Below, in pieces: positions 52,495 through 62,780 of a stretch of DNA of 64,000 nucleotides. Under the pieces are notes generated by a model. The model had not been told where the DNA came from and ran no database searches. It worked only from the letters and a program-made list of their open reading frames with translations. This DNA is from Lachnospiraceae bacterium (lineage in GTDB: Bacteria > Bacillota > Clostridia > Lachnospirales > Lachnospiraceae), in NCBI GenBank assembly GCA_024696945.1, contig JAILGF010000060.1, positions 1-64,000 on the forward strand. Reading direction: 5' to 3'. How positions within the stretch are numbered: position 1 is the first letter of the stretch; every line of letters starts with the position of its first letter. The position numbers and the translations under genes were made by a program.

Positions 52495-55329
52495 ATGGCT
52501 TTTAAGCTTTCTTATAAAGGCTTTGTGCAGGATATCATTACGGATAACGATGAATTCCGCGGAGTAAAAAAGGCAGCCGGCTGGCTGGCAAAGGATATTG
52601 GCAGGGTTTCCGGAACGGATGCAAAGGTTATCGAAAAGACATATACCCCGGGCTTAAAGGGAATAATAGCGGGAACCCTCGGAAAATCCGAGCTTATCGA
52701 GAAGGCATGTGAAGAATATAAGCTTGACGTTTCCAAAATCTTTGGAAAACGTGAGGTCTACGGAATATTCGTTACGGATGATGCGGTTATTGTAGCCGGA
52801 AGTGAAAAAAGAGGAACGATCTACGGCCTGCTACACATATCCGAATGCATAGGCGTAACACCTTTTGTCTATTTCGGAGATACAGTTCCCGTAAAATATG
52901 AGAGTATTTTTATATATACCGCCACAGAAGAAGAAAATGTTACGCTTGATCCGAAAGCACTTTATGCCTCGGCTGAGGGAATTTCAAATGAGCCTTCCGT
53001 CAGGTACAGAGGTTTTTTCATAAATGATGAGTGGCCCGCTTTCGGAAACTGGTGCAACAGGCATTTTAACGGCTTTACAGCGGAATGCTATGAAAATGTA
53101 TTTGAATATCTTCTCCGTCTTAAGGGTAATTATATGTGGCCCGCCATGTGGAGCTCGATCTTCAGTGCTGACGGTCCCGGATTAAAGTCCGCAGAACTTG
53201 CCGACGAGCTTGGTGTTGTTATGGGAACGTCGCATCATGAGCCCTGCTGCCGTGCCGGTGAAGAATTCCAGAAGCTTAAAAAGACTCACCCGGAATACGG
53301 TGTAGACTGGAGCTTTGTTAAAAACCGTGAGGGTGTTACAAGATTCTGGGAGGACGGACTTAAAAGAAGCGGTGGATTTGAAAACGTCATCACGGTGGGA
53401 ATGCGCGGTGAGGCAGATTCAAAGCTTTTTGCAGATGCAACGCTTGAGGACAATATTAATGTCTTAAAGGATGTTATTAATTGCCAGAAGGAGCTCATAA
53501 ATAAATATACCGATGGGAAACAGCCTCTCATGCTTGCCGTATATAAGGAAGTGGAGGAATACTACAAGGGAAACGACGTTACTACCGGATTAAAGGACTG
53601 GGACGGACTTGACGGTATTACCCTTATGCTCTGTGATGACAATTTCGGAAATCTCCGTCTGATGATGGATGACGATAAGAGAGATCATAACGGCGGATAC
53701 GGAATGTATTATCATTTTGATTATCACGGCGGTCCTGTTTCATATGAATGGATAAACAGCTCATATCTTCCAAAGATATGGGAACAGATGACCACTGCTT
53801 ATGATTTCGGTATCAGGGATATCTGGATAGTAAACGTGGGGGACCTTAAGAACCAGGAGATACCTCTGAATTATTTTATGGATCTGGCTTATGATTTTGA
53901 AAAATACGGTACATCTGCTAAGGGAAATTACGTTACATACCTTAAGGAATGGGTTGACAAGCAGTTTGCAGGGCTCGACTCAAACATCAGGGAGCTTATC
54001 CTTGAGGTTGCCGACGGATACATGAGGCTTAACAATATTGTTAAACCCGAGGTTATTTCAGAGGGAACATACAGCATCAACCACTACAACGAAGCCGGAC
54101 GTGTTCTTGATATAGTTTCGGAGTTAGAGAAAAAAGCCGAAGCTGTGGCCGCCATTGCGGGACAGGAGCAGTATGTGCCTTATATGAGCCTTGTCGGATA
54201 TCAGGCGCTTGCGGCGTTTAATCTTATAAAGATGCAGATATTCGCAGGATATAACAAGAAATATGCCGCACAGGGCAGGGTTATTGCAAACAAGTATGCG
54301 GATCTTGTAAAGGCATGTATAGAAAAGGACAGAAGGATAATCGAGGAATTCCATACCATGAACGGCGAGAAATGGTTCGGTATGGGTATGTCAAAGCATA
54401 TTGGATTCAGGGCATGGAATGAAGAGGGCTGTAGACTCCCTGTTATGGTTTATGTGGAGCCGGAGTCAAAGAATGACGTTATCATTGCGGATGATGATTC
54501 AGATCTATTCAGCGGTGCCGGTGATTGGACGAAGCATCCTGTAAGGCTCACAGGCTTTGATTATAGGGGAAAGGGAAGCTTCACGGTATCTTCCTCAGGA
54601 AAAAATCCCATTACATATACAATAGACTGTGAGGATAAGGACATAAGGTTTTCCGGAAAGGATAACAGATACGTTCTCTCAGGAATCGCCGATTCTGATA
54701 CGGATGCACATATAACGGTGTATGCCGCAGAGGATGCAGCACCGGGAAGACATGAGTTTAGTGTTAAGACGAACATCGGGACAGTAAAGATCTACTTTGA
54801 GCTTAAAGGTTCACCGGTAATCTACGGAGTAAATGCCGAAGAATACTATAAGCTTACCGACAGTGAAGAAGGGGCATTTAGCGAAATAGAGGATTTCGGA
54901 AGGCTTCTTCCCGGAGAAAAGCATTCGGCATTAAAGACATTCCCGCAGGATAAGTATTTTGTTAAGGGACCTAAGGCCGAATACAGGGTAGATATCGATA
55001 CCGCAGGAAAATATAAGCTTATAGTTTATACTGCTCCTTCAAATCCGAGTTCTCAGGATAACCGTATACCGTTCTCGTTGGAGATAAACGGATCGGAACC
55101 TATGATCATAAATACTGTTCCTTCCGGATTTGCAGGAGGAGAGAATTCCTGCAGGGATTGGTGTATCGCCGTACTTGAGAACGTAAGAAGGACTGAGATC
55201 GAAACTGAGCTTAAGGAAGGCGGAAATACATTTGTTTTCGGAGCTTTAAAACCGGGATTTGTCCTTGAAAGATTTGAAATTATCAAAGATGAAGTAAAAG
55301 TACCATACAGCAGGCTTGGTTGCTTATGA
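52495..55329 (+). CDS. GH115 xylan alpha-1,2-glucuronidase
   Basis: 944 residues, the usual size of GH115 enzymes, which remove (4-O-methyl)glucuronic acid from xylan or xylo-oligosaccharides. The family pattern is clear: SVRYRGFFINDEWPAFGNW, YLLRLKGNYMWPAMWSSIF, GTSHHEPCCR, VGMRGEADSKLF, MLCDDNFGNLRLM, YGMYYHFDYHGGPVSYEW and IWIVNVGDLKNQEIPL. C-terminal beta-sandwich domains follow (about 640-944). There is no signal peptide, so it probably trims imported acidic xylo-oligosaccharides in the cytoplasm. The stop overlaps the start of a small zinc-finger membrane protein (ATGA). Confidence 0.92.
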   Translation: MAFKLSYKGFVQDIITDNDEFRGVKKAAGWLAKDIGRVSGTDAKVIEKTYTPGLKGIIAGTLGKSELIEKACEEYKLDVSKIFGKREVYGIFVTDDAVIVAGSEKRGTIYGLLHISECIGVTPFVYFGDTVPVKYESIFIYTATEEENVTLDPKALYASAEGISNEPSVRYRGFFINDEWPAFGNWCNRHFNGFTAECYENVFEYLLRLKGNYMWPAMWSSIFSADGPGLKSAELADELGVVMGTSHHEPCCRAGEEFQKLKKTHPEYGVDWSFVKNREGVTRFWEDGLKRSGGFENVITVGMRGEADSKLFADATLEDNINVLKDVINCQKELINKYTDGKQPLMLAVYKEVEEYYKGNDVTTGLKDWDGLDGITLMLCDDNFGNLRLMMDDDKRDHNGGYGMYYHFDYHGGPVSYEWINSSYLPKIWEQMTTAYDFGIRDIWIVNVGDLKNQEIPLNYFMDLAYDFEKYGTSAKGNYVTYLKEWVDKQFAGLDSNIRELILEVADGYMRLNNIVKPEVISEGTYSINHYNEAGRVLDIVSELEKKAEAVAAIAGQEQYVPYMSLVGYQALAAFNLIKMQIFAGYNKKYAAQGRVIANKYADLVKACIEKDRRIIEEFHTMNGEKWFGMGMSKHIGFRAWNEEGCRLPVMVYVEPESKNDVIIADDDSDLFSGAGDWTKHPVRLTGFDYRGKGSFTVSSSGKNPITYTIDCEDKDIRFSGKDNRYVLSGIADSDTDAHITVYAAEDAAPGRHEFSVKTNIGTVKIYFELKGSPVIYGVNAEEYYKLTDSEEGAFSEIEDFGRLLPGEKHSALKTFPQDKYFVKGPKAEYRVDIDTAGKYKLIVYTAPSNPSSQDNRIPFSLEINGSEPMIINTVPSGFAGGENSCRDWCIAVLENVRRTEIETELKEGGNTFVFGALKPGFVLERFEIIKDEVKVPYSRLGCL

Positions 55330-55658
55330 AAAAAGAATGTGCTATGTACCAGTCAATGGTTGAACCCTTTCTGGAGGGCAAGCTTACGGGAACGTCCAGA
55401 CAGGGCTTTGTCGAGCATATGAGACACTGTAAAATCTGCCATGAGGAACTGGAAATATATCATGTAATATATTCAGTGCTTGACGAACTGGAAAAGGATT
55501 CCGGAAAGGAAACCACGAACTATATGGCTACCCTTGAAAAAAAACTGGGATCCGGTAACGGCTCGGAATCGAGCATTTTCGGTATAGGAGCCGCATACGG
55601 TTTTGCCGCTGCCGGTCTGGCAGCCATAACCGCAGGAATAATATTGCTGCTTATGTAA
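55326..55658 (+). CDS. Small zinc-finger (ZAS/zf-HC2) membrane protein
   Basis: 110 residues from the ATG at 55326, overlapping the GH115 stop by four bases. The N-terminus carries the anti-sigma zinc motif H-x3-C-x2-C (HMRHCKICHEEL, about 37-48) after an upstream Cys; the C-terminus is a membrane helix (IGAAYGFAAAGLAAITAGIILLLM). The arrangement is that of a ZAS-type anti-sigma factor, but no ECF sigma gene is next to it, so this is a call by fold only. Polar position ahead of polA suggests one transcript. Confidence 0.7.
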   Translation: MKKECAMYQSMVEPFLEGKLTGTSRQGFVEHMRHCKICHEELEIYHVIYSVLDELEKDSGKETTNYMATLEKKLGSGNGSESSIFGIGAAYGFAAAGLAAITAGIILLLM

Positions 55659-55673
55659 TAACGGAGAAAAAAG

Positions 55674-58511
55674 ATGAACGATGATTATCTGCTTCTGATC
55701 GATGGCTCAAGCCTTCTTTCAACACAATATTACGGAAATCTTCCGAGGGAAATACTTTTCGCAAAGACAGAGGAAGATAAGAAAAAGTATTATCATAAAA
55801 TTATGCAGACAACTACGGGCATTTATACTAACGCAGTTTACGGTTTTATGAAGGTTCTGCTTAAGATACTTAAGGACCAGAAGCCGGGGTATGTGGCAGT
55901 AGCCTGGGATAAGAGCAGGAATACCTTCAGGCGTGAAATATATGCTGATTACAAGGGAAACCGGGGTGAAACTCCCAAGCCTTTAAAGGATCAGTTCGAA
56001 CTCTGTGAACAGCTTATCGAAAGAATGGGGATAAAGCAGTTTATGGATGACAGGTTCGAAGCCGATGATTTCTGCGGTACTCTTTCAAGAAGATTTGAAG
56101 ATAAAACAGATGTAAAAATACTTACAAAGGATAATGATTATCTTCAGCTGGTTACAGAAAAAACAAATCTCTGGCTTATGCATGCCACAGCACAGAAGAC
56201 GGAGGAATTATACAAAAAATACGGTATAGCTCAGGACGGAAGCGTTCCGGACAGAGCGTTTAATCTGACTCCCGCACTTGTAAAGAGTGAATTTGGTGTT
56301 GAACCGGAGTCGATTAATTCACTTAAAGGCCTTCAAGGCGATTCATCGGACAATATAAAAGGCGTACCCGGTATCGGACCCGCTACGGCTGTTGCACTTA
56401 TTGCGAAATACGGGACGGTCGAAGCCCTTTACGATGATATAAGGGATCTTGATGAAAAGGCACAGAAGGAAAAGGCTAAGCTCTGGAAGGAGGAACTGGG
56501 GATAACAAGATCCCCCTTCGGCCCTCTGCTTAAAAAAAGCGATGAAGAGCTTGTCGGAGAGCAGGCAGCCCTGATAAGTAAAAAGCTGGCTACCATCAAA
56601 TGTGATATCCCTCTTGATCTGTCTTTTGAGGATCTAAGGTTTAAACCCGATTACGGTGCTTTAAGATCTGAATTTGCAAGACTTGAGTTTTCATCGCTTC
56701 GAATCCCGGAGGAAGGAAAAACAGAGCCTAAAAAGGTAAAGCCTTTGGAAATTGTAAATGATTTCAACAGATTTGACGAACTCTCAAAGGAACTTAAGGC
56801 TTATGACGGTACAATAGGAGCTTCGATATGCTTTGATGATACCGTAAAAGCTTCGATGCTTTCATCGTCTTATGTCTTGGGGGTTGCACTTTCCTTAGAG
56901 GATAGGAACTATTATATATGTAAAGAAGGCTTTGTAACAGGAGAACTGATAGCAGGTTTCGTAAAAGAGCTTATAGAGTCGGGCTGCAGGATCTGTTTCT
57001 CGGATCTAAAAAAGGCGTTAAAGCTCTCGGGAGCTGTTTCGATAGGAAAGGCGGAGGATATATCGATCGCGGCATATCTGATAGATCCTTTAAAAGGCAG
57101 TTACCTATATCAGGAATGTGCTTCCGTAGCAGGTCTTGATGTTCCTGCATCGAGGATAGATATTATCGGAAAGGCTTCATTAAAAGAAGCGGAAAAAGAA
57201 AACCCCGAAGCATTAAAGAAGCTTCTGCTGACAGAAGCCGAAACTGCTTTGGAGTGCAGTCCGGTTTTTGAGAAGATGCTGAAGGAAACCGGTATGTACG
57301 AACTCTATAAAGAGATCGAGCTTCCGCTTACCTTTGTTTTAAAAACCATGGAGGAGAACGGTATCTTAGTACTTGCCGAAGAGCTTGATGCATTCGGAAG
57401 AAAGCTCAATGATGATATCGTTAAACTCGAGGAAGAGATATATACCGGCTGCGGAGAAAGGTTCAATATAAATTCTCCGAAACAGCTTGGAGTCATTCTA
57501 TTTGAAAAACTTAAGCTTCCTTACGGTAAGAAGACCAAGACCGGTTATTCTACGTCCGCTGAGGTCCTTGAAAAGCTTAAGATCGAGGATCCGGTGGTTG
57601 AAAAGATATTAAATTACAGACAGCTGACAAAGCTAAAATCAACCTATGCCGACGGTCTTAAGGATTATATAGATCCGGACGGAAGAATAAGAACAAGCTT
57701 TAACCAGACCGTCACAGCAACCGGCAGACTGTCGAGCACAGAGCCCAACCTCCAGAACATTCCGATAAGGGAGAAGCTCGGACGTGAGCTCAGAAAGGTA
57801 TTTGTAGCATCACCCGGAAAGATATTTGTTGATGCGGACTATTCTCAGATAGAGCTGAGGATACTTGCCTCGCTTTCAGGGGATGAAAAGCTGATAGATG
57901 CTTACAAGAACTCCGCGGACATACATCAGAGTACAGCATCGGCAGTATTCAAGGTGCCTATGGAGGAGGTTACAAAGGAATTAAGATCGAGGGCAAAGGC
58001 CGTAAACTTCGGTATAGTATACGGTATCAGCTCCTTCGGACTCGGAACCGGACTCAATATTCCGAGAAAGGAAGCTGAGGATTATATAAAGAGTTATTTT
58101 GAAACTTATCCGGGTGTAAAGAAATATCTGGATGAGACGGTTGCATCGGCGAACAAGGAAGGATACAGTACTACCGTATGCGGAAGAAGAAGGCCTATTC
58201 CCGAGCTTTCTTCGACAAATTTCATGCAGAGGTCTTTCGGAGAAAGGATCGCCATGAATTCCCCTGTACAGGGAAGTGCTGCCGATATTATAAAGCTTGC
58301 GATGCTGAAGGTTTACGAGCGGCTTAAGAAGGAATGCCCTACGGCAAAGCTTCTGCTGCAGATACACGATGAGCTTCTTGTGGAAGCTGATGATAAGGAT
58401 GCGGACTTAGTTGAAACAATTATGAAGGAAGAAATGCAGAATGCATACAAGCTTCCGGTGATACTTGAAGTGGGTACTGCAAGAGGCAGAAACTGGTTTG
58501 AAGCACATTAA
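55674..58511 (+). CDS. polA: DNA polymerase I
   Basis: 945 residues. N-terminal 5'-3' exonuclease (about 1-300: LLIDGSSLLS, FEADDFCGTL, LQGDSSDNIKGVPGIGPATA), a middle 3'-5' exonuclease fold that lacks the metal-binding DxE (SICFDDTVKASM..), so proofreading is probably lost as in many Firmicutes, and the polymerase domain with motif A (DADYSQIELRILA), motif B (RSRAKAVNFGIVYGISSFG) and motif C (QIHDELLVE). It fills gaps and removes RNA primers. The N-terminal domain has a longer-than-usual loop (FAKTEEDKKKYYHKIMQTT, about 28-46). Confidence 0.95.
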   Translation: MNDDYLLLIDGSSLLSTQYYGNLPREILFAKTEEDKKKYYHKIMQTTTGIYTNAVYGFMKVLLKILKDQKPGYVAVAWDKSRNTFRREIYADYKGNRGETPKPLKDQFELCEQLIERMGIKQFMDDRFEADDFCGTLSRRFEDKTDVKILTKDNDYLQLVTEKTNLWLMHATAQKTEELYKKYGIAQDGSVPDRAFNLTPALVKSEFGVEPESINSLKGLQGDSSDNIKGVPGIGPATAVALIAKYGTVEALYDDIRDLDEKAQKEKAKLWKEELGITRSPFGPLLKKSDEELVGEQAALISKKLATIKCDIPLDLSFEDLRFKPDYGALRSEFARLEFSSLRIPEEGKTEPKKVKPLEIVNDFNRFDELSKELKAYDGTIGASICFDDTVKASMLSSSYVLGVALSLEDRNYYICKEGFVTGELIAGFVKELIESGCRICFSDLKKALKLSGAVSIGKAEDISIAAYLIDPLKGSYLYQECASVAGLDVPASRIDIIGKASLKEAEKENPEALKKLLLTEAETALECSPVFEKMLKETGMYELYKEIELPLTFVLKTMEENGILVLAEELDAFGRKLNDDIVKLEEEIYTGCGERFNINSPKQLGVILFEKLKLPYGKKTKTGYSTSAEVLEKLKIEDPVVEKILNYRQLTKLKSTYADGLKDYIDPDGRIRTSFNQTVTATGRLSSTEPNLQNIPIREKLGRELRKVFVASPGKIFVDADYSQIELRILASLSGDEKLIDAYKNSADIHQSTASAVFKVPMEEVTKELRSRAKAVNFGIVYGISSFGLGTGLNIPRKEAEDYIKSYFETYPGVKKYLDETVASANKEGYSTTVCGRRRPIPELSSTNFMQRSFGERIAMNSPVQGSAADIIKLAMLKVYERLKKECPTAKLLLQIHDELLVEADDKDADLVETIMKEEMQNAYKLPVILEVGTARGRNWFEAH

Positions 58512-58530
58512 GGAACGGGTACAGCAAAAT

Positions 58531-59130
58531 ATGAAGGTAATAGGTCTTACCGGAGGAATAGGAAGCGGAAAATCCTTCGTGGCACATGTGGCTGAAAAGT
58601 ATTTTAAGATATTGCATATAAGCACCGATGAGATTGCCCGAAGACAGATGCTTAAAGGCGGGGTAAGCTATAAACGCGTGATAGAAGAGTTTTCGGGTTA
58701 TACTTCCGGACTCATCAGAGAGGACGGAGAAATCGACAGGCAGGTACTTAGCAAGCTTGTGTTGAATGACAGAAATATGCTTGAAAAACTTGACGGGATA
58801 ACACACCCGGCAGTAATAGATGAAGTTAACCGGATGATCGAGGAAGAGAAGGAAGCCGGAATATATGATGCCGTATTTATCGAGACGGCTCTTTTATATG
58901 AGGCAGGCATGGATGTCATATGCAATGAGGTGTGGTATGTGTATGCTCCACTTGAAACAAGAAGGAAAAGGCTTTCAGAGTCAAGAAGCTACAGTGACGA
59001 AAAGATTGACGGATTCTTTAACGGACAGCTGTCGGAGGAAGAATTCCTGAGGCGTTCGACAAGAACGGTTCCAAACGGTGACGATGTTACAGAAGAGGAT
59101 ATGATCCGCATTATCCGCGGATATCTGTAA
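58531..59130 (+). CDS. coaE: Dephospho-CoA kinase
   Basis: 199 residues from the ATG at 58531, preceded by AGGAACGGG; the track start lies inside polA. Walker A GLTGGIGSGKS, then the LDGITHPAVIDEV and FIETALLYEAGMD regions of CoaE. It phosphorylates dephospho-CoA in the last step of CoA synthesis. The polA-coaE order is common in Firmicutes and Clostridia. Confidence 0.94.
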   Translation: MKVIGLTGGIGSGKSFVAHVAEKYFKILHISTDEIARRQMLKGGVSYKRVIEEFSGYTSGLIREDGEIDRQVLSKLVLNDRNMLEKLDGITHPAVIDEVNRMIEEEKEAGIYDAVFIETALLYEAGMDVICNEVWYVYAPLETRRKRLSESRSYSDEKIDGFFNGQLSEEEFLRRSTRTVPNGDDVTEEDMIRIIRGYL

Positions 59131-59168
59131 TTATTATATTGAAGAAGCTATAGATGGAGATCGACGGG

Positions 59169-61604
59169 ATGAGCGATAAGAAATTTCCTGAGAATACGGT
59201 ATTCGGACTTGATATAGGGACAAGAAGCGTTGTCGGAACGGTCGGATACAGAAAGCCCAACGGACAGTTTGTCATACTGGCCCAGAAATCTGCATGTCAT
59301 GAGACAAGAGCAATGCTTGACGGTCAGATACATGATATCGGCAAGGTAGCGGATACTGTGTTTAAAGTAAAATTCGAGCTTGAAAAAGAGCTTGATACTG
59401 TACTTGACAGCGTGTGCATAGCTGCGGCGGGAAGAGTTTTGAAGACTGTCACGGTAAGAATGGATTATGATCTCGGTGATGAAATGACTGTTACAGAGGA
59501 TATGGTCTATGCTATGGAGCTTATGGGAATGGAGCAGGCTCATTCAAAGCTTCGCGCATCGGAACAGGACGGGACTGAGTATTACTGTGTCGGTTACTCG
59601 ATAGTAAAATATTATCTCGGAAACACTCAGCTCACTAATCTTGAAGGGCATAAGGGGTCGAAAATCTCAGCGGATGTGCTTGCAACCTTCCTTCCGAGAG
59701 ACGTAATTGACGGACTGTATTCGGTATGTGAGAAAGCAAGACTTAAGGTGCTGAATCTTACCTTGGAACCGATAGCAGCGATCAATATTGCAATACCGGA
59801 AAAATTCAGGCTCTTAAATCTTGCGCTTGTGGATATAGGTGCGGGTACATCGGATATCTGCATTACCAAGGAGGGCAGCATAACAGGATACGGAATGCTG
59901 CCGTGTGCAGGTGACTATCTTACAGAAAGTATAATGTTCGCACTGCTTACAGACTTTGCGACTGCCGAAAAGGTAAAGCTTGATTATTCCGCGAAAAAGA
60001 AAAAGATTTCCTATACGGACGTTATGGGAACCAAACAGACGATAGACTCGTCAGATGTTAAGAAGATACTTGCCGAACCGTTTGATAAACTGTCAAATCT
60101 TATTGCGGAAAAGATACTCGAGCTTAACGGCGGAAATAAGGTTGGAGCTGTATTTATTGTCGGCGGAGGCGGAAAGAACCCCGAATTCGCCGGAATGCTT
60201 TCGGAAGCGATAGGTCTCCCGAGCCAGCGTGTGGCTTTAAGGGGCGAGGAGGTATTTACTCAGATAATAACACCGGACGGAACTCCGATGAACGACCCGA
60301 TGCTGGTCACGCCGATCGGTATCTGTATGAATTATTATGAACAGAACAACAACTTCATAATAGTAAAAATGAACGGAGTAGATATCAAGCTTTACAATAA
60401 CGGAAAGCTTAACGTTATGGATGCCATTATCAGCTTTGGAATGTCCAATACGGATATCTTCCCTAAACGTGGAAGTGACCTTAAGTTTACGTTTAACGGT
60501 GAAGAGCGTACCGTAAGGGGGACAAACGGCGACTCCTCCATAATTAAGGTGAATGATGAGGATGCGAGCGTAAATACTCCCATAAAGTGCAACGATATCA
60601 TTACCGTCAGGGAATCTACAGTCGGTGAAAAGGGAAGCATAAAGATAGCGGATATTCCCGAGTATAAACAGGATATCTATTTTATAATAAACGGGAAACA
60701 ATCAGGATTCGAAAGAAAAATCTTTGTCAACGGGAACCCTGCCGGTAAGGATTATGAGGTATGCGAAGGCGACGAGGTTGAGATCAAGGATTATTATACT
60801 GCCGAGGAACTTTTTGATTCACTTAAGCTTTCGGATAAGTTCAGGGTTACGATAAATAACAGGATCATTAATCCGGCAGCTTACGACAGAAGCGAAAAGA
60901 TATACGGAAATTATATAATAGATATAGAATCAGCGGATGAGAGTATAAAGGGTATCGTAAAGGATGCCAGGGATGTTGTCGAGCTTGTGAGCGAAGATGG
61001 CGAAAGTGTGGTCGATGACAGAAAGATCAGGGAGGATGAGGATTACGAAGCCTACCTCGACAGAAGATACGGTAAGAACCAGTATAGAAGCATAAAGCAT
61101 GCATCTGAAGAAAAGGATGAGGGACTGGGGAGCTTTGCACATCTTTCGGGAGACGAGATCAACATGATCCTTGCGGCAGATCGTATGGAGACGGCTCTGA
61201 AGTATAAGGAACTCCAGGAAAGATCTGACGAACTTAACCGTGAGCTTGAAAAACTCAGAAAGGCAGCAGCAAGGAAAAATACCGTATCTGAAAGTACCGT
61301 TAGCGACGACACGGATACAGGGACGGATAGAAGCCCTGATAATAAAGAGCTTACAGAGGATTCTAAAGAGGCAGAACCTGTAAAGATACCCCGCAGCCCG
61401 AGAGAAATAATAATATCTGTGAACGGAACACCGATACATATGACAGGAAAGGGAGAATATACATTTGTAGATATTCTGGATTTTTATCCGTTTGATACAT
61501 CATCCCTTAAAGGTAATACCATCGTACAGACATGCAACGGAAAACGTGCGGATTTCTTTACTCCTATAGATGACGGGGATGTTGTTGAGCTGTACTGGGC
61601 TTGA
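59169..61604 (+). CDS. Large FtsA-like ASKHA protein
   Basis: 811 residues from the ATG at 59169 (GGAGAT nine bases ahead); 59154 is an alternative. ASKHA core (about 10-370): VFGLDIGTRSVVGTVGY (phosphate 1), LVDIGAGTSDICITKEG (phosphate 2), IVGGGGKNPEFAGM (adenosine), in the FtsA/PilM style. About 430 extra residues follow: beta-rich domains (about 385-560), a charged region, a coiled coil (KELQERSDELNRELEKLRK, about 680-700) and a C-terminal beta-grasp-like domain (IIISVNGTPIHMTG). Such long FtsA-like proteins next to polA-coaE are conserved in Clostridia; no ftsZ is near, and the C-terminal amphipathic helix of true FtsA is missing. Likely an actin-like scaffold; exact role unknown. Confidence 0.8.
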   Translation: MSDKKFPENTVFGLDIGTRSVVGTVGYRKPNGQFVILAQKSACHETRAMLDGQIHDIGKVADTVFKVKFELEKELDTVLDSVCIAAAGRVLKTVTVRMDYDLGDEMTVTEDMVYAMELMGMEQAHSKLRASEQDGTEYYCVGYSIVKYYLGNTQLTNLEGHKGSKISADVLATFLPRDVIDGLYSVCEKARLKVLNLTLEPIAAINIAIPEKFRLLNLALVDIGAGTSDICITKEGSITGYGMLPCAGDYLTESIMFALLTDFATAEKVKLDYSAKKKKISYTDVMGTKQTIDSSDVKKILAEPFDKLSNLIAEKILELNGGNKVGAVFIVGGGGKNPEFAGMLSEAIGLPSQRVALRGEEVFTQIITPDGTPMNDPMLVTPIGICMNYYEQNNNFIIVKMNGVDIKLYNNGKLNVMDAIISFGMSNTDIFPKRGSDLKFTFNGEERTVRGTNGDSSIIKVNDEDASVNTPIKCNDIITVRESTVGEKGSIKIADIPEYKQDIYFIINGKQSGFERKIFVNGNPAGKDYEVCEGDEVEIKDYYTAEELFDSLKLSDKFRVTINNRIINPAAYDRSEKIYGNYIIDIESADESIKGIVKDARDVVELVSEDGESVVDDRKIREDEDYEAYLDRRYGKNQYRSIKHASEEKDEGLGSFAHLSGDEINMILAADRMETALKYKELQERSDELNRELEKLRKAAARKNTVSESTVSDDTDTGTDRSPDNKELTEDSKEAEPVKIPRSPREIIISVNGTPIHMTGKGEYTFVDILDFYPFDTSSLKGNTIVQTCNGKRADFFTPIDDGDVVELYWA

Positions 61605-61631
61605 GATTTTTATATTCGGAGGACATCAAAA

Positions 61632-62420
61632 GTGGAATTCTGCAGCATCGCGAGCGGAAGCAGCGGCAACTGCATTTATGTAGGCACCAATGAGGCAAAT
61701 ATCCTGATAGATGCGGGAATAAGCGCAAAAAGGATAAGTGAAAGCTTAAAGGGAATAGATTTGGATCCTTATGAAATAGACGGTATTTTTATTACTCATG
61801 AACATATAGACCATATACAGGGGCTTCAGACATTTGCCAAAAAATACCCCACATGTATATACGGAACATCAAAAACTTTAAAGGCCATTACTTCAAAGTC
61901 GGACGGGGATTTTGGAGAAAGCAGCTTCAAAGAAATTGCTCCGGATATTGACATTTGTCTAAAAGATGCTATAATTACTCCGTTTGCAGTTTCACATGAT
62001 GCAGCCGATCCGGTCGGTTACAGAGTGGAATCGGAGGGAAAAAGATTTGCCGTTGCAACGGATATGGGCTGTTTTGACGATTATATCGTTAAAAACCTGA
62101 GTAATCTAGACGGTCTGTGTTTGGAAGCAAACCATGATATCAATATGCTTATGGTCGGTAAATATCCTTATAATCTTAAACAGCGTGTTGCCGGTGCAAA
62201 GGGGCATCTTTCAAATGATTCGGCAGCAGATCTTCTGTGCAGGATATTCTGCGACAGACTGAAATATGTTCTCCTGATCCATTTGAGCAAGGATAATAAT
62301 TATGCCGAGCTTGCATATGAAACCGTAAGGGCCGAGCTGTTATCAAGATGTCCGCATAGGGAACTGAAGCTTGATGTGGCAGGCAGAAATACACCGTCGG
62401 ATATATTTTCGATTTTATAA
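61632..62420 (+). CDS. WalJ/YycJ-like metallo-beta-lactamase-fold hydrolase
   Basis: 262 residues from a GTG at 61632 with GGAGGA ahead. The start (EFCSIASGSSGNCIYVG) and the metal motif THEHIDHIQG are typical of YycJ/WalJ, a 5'-3' exonuclease-like MBL protein tied to cell-wall control and mismatch repair in Firmicutes. Further metal residues: SHDAADPVGY, ATDMG, NHD. Here it is not with the WalKR operon. Confidence 0.88.
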   Translation: MEFCSIASGSSGNCIYVGTNEANILIDAGISAKRISESLKGIDLDPYEIDGIFITHEHIDHIQGLQTFAKKYPTCIYGTSKTLKAITSKSDGDFGESSFKEIAPDIDICLKDAIITPFAVSHDAADPVGYRVESEGKRFAVATDMGCFDDYIVKNLSNLDGLCLEANHDINMLMVGKYPYNLKQRVAGAKGHLSNDSAADLLCRIFCDRLKYVLLIHLSKDNNYAELAYETVRAELLSRCPHRELKLDVAGRNTPSDIFSIL

Positions 62421-62489
62421 TTCACATTTTTTTAACATGGATTTCGTATGATTGTAAAAATACATAGATAATATTTGGAGGAAATCAGC

Positions 62490-62762
62490 GTGCAAAAGGT
62501 TGTTATTACAGTACTTGGTAAGGACAAAGTTGGAATCATGGCAAAGGTCTGCACGTACCTGGCAGATAACGGGATCAATATCCTTGATATTTCCCAGACC
62601 ATAGTATCGGGATTTTTCAATATGATGATGATAGCCGATATGGGAGAGAAGCAGAAGGATTTTGAAAAGGTCAGAACCGAATTGGATGATCTCGGACAAT
62701 CTATAGGAGTCCAGGTAAGAATCCAGCGTGAAGACATTTTTGATATGATGCATAGACTTTGA
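62490..62762 (+). CDS. ACT-domain protein (UPF0237)
   Basis: 90 residues from a GTG at 62490 with TTGGAGG ahead; the track's earlier TTG overlaps that site. One ACT domain (VVITVLGKDKVGIMAKVCTYLADNGINILDISQT, about 1-75), of the single-domain family that always precedes a PFL/DUF711 gene in Firmicutes, as it does here. Probably a small-ligand sensor; ligand unknown. Confidence 0.9.
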   Translation: MQKVVITVLGKDKVGIMAKVCTYLADNGINILDISQTIVSGFFNMMMIADMGEKQKDFEKVRTELDDLGQSIGVQVRIQREDIFDMMHRL

Positions 62763-62780
62763 TTTATAAGGAGTACAGAC

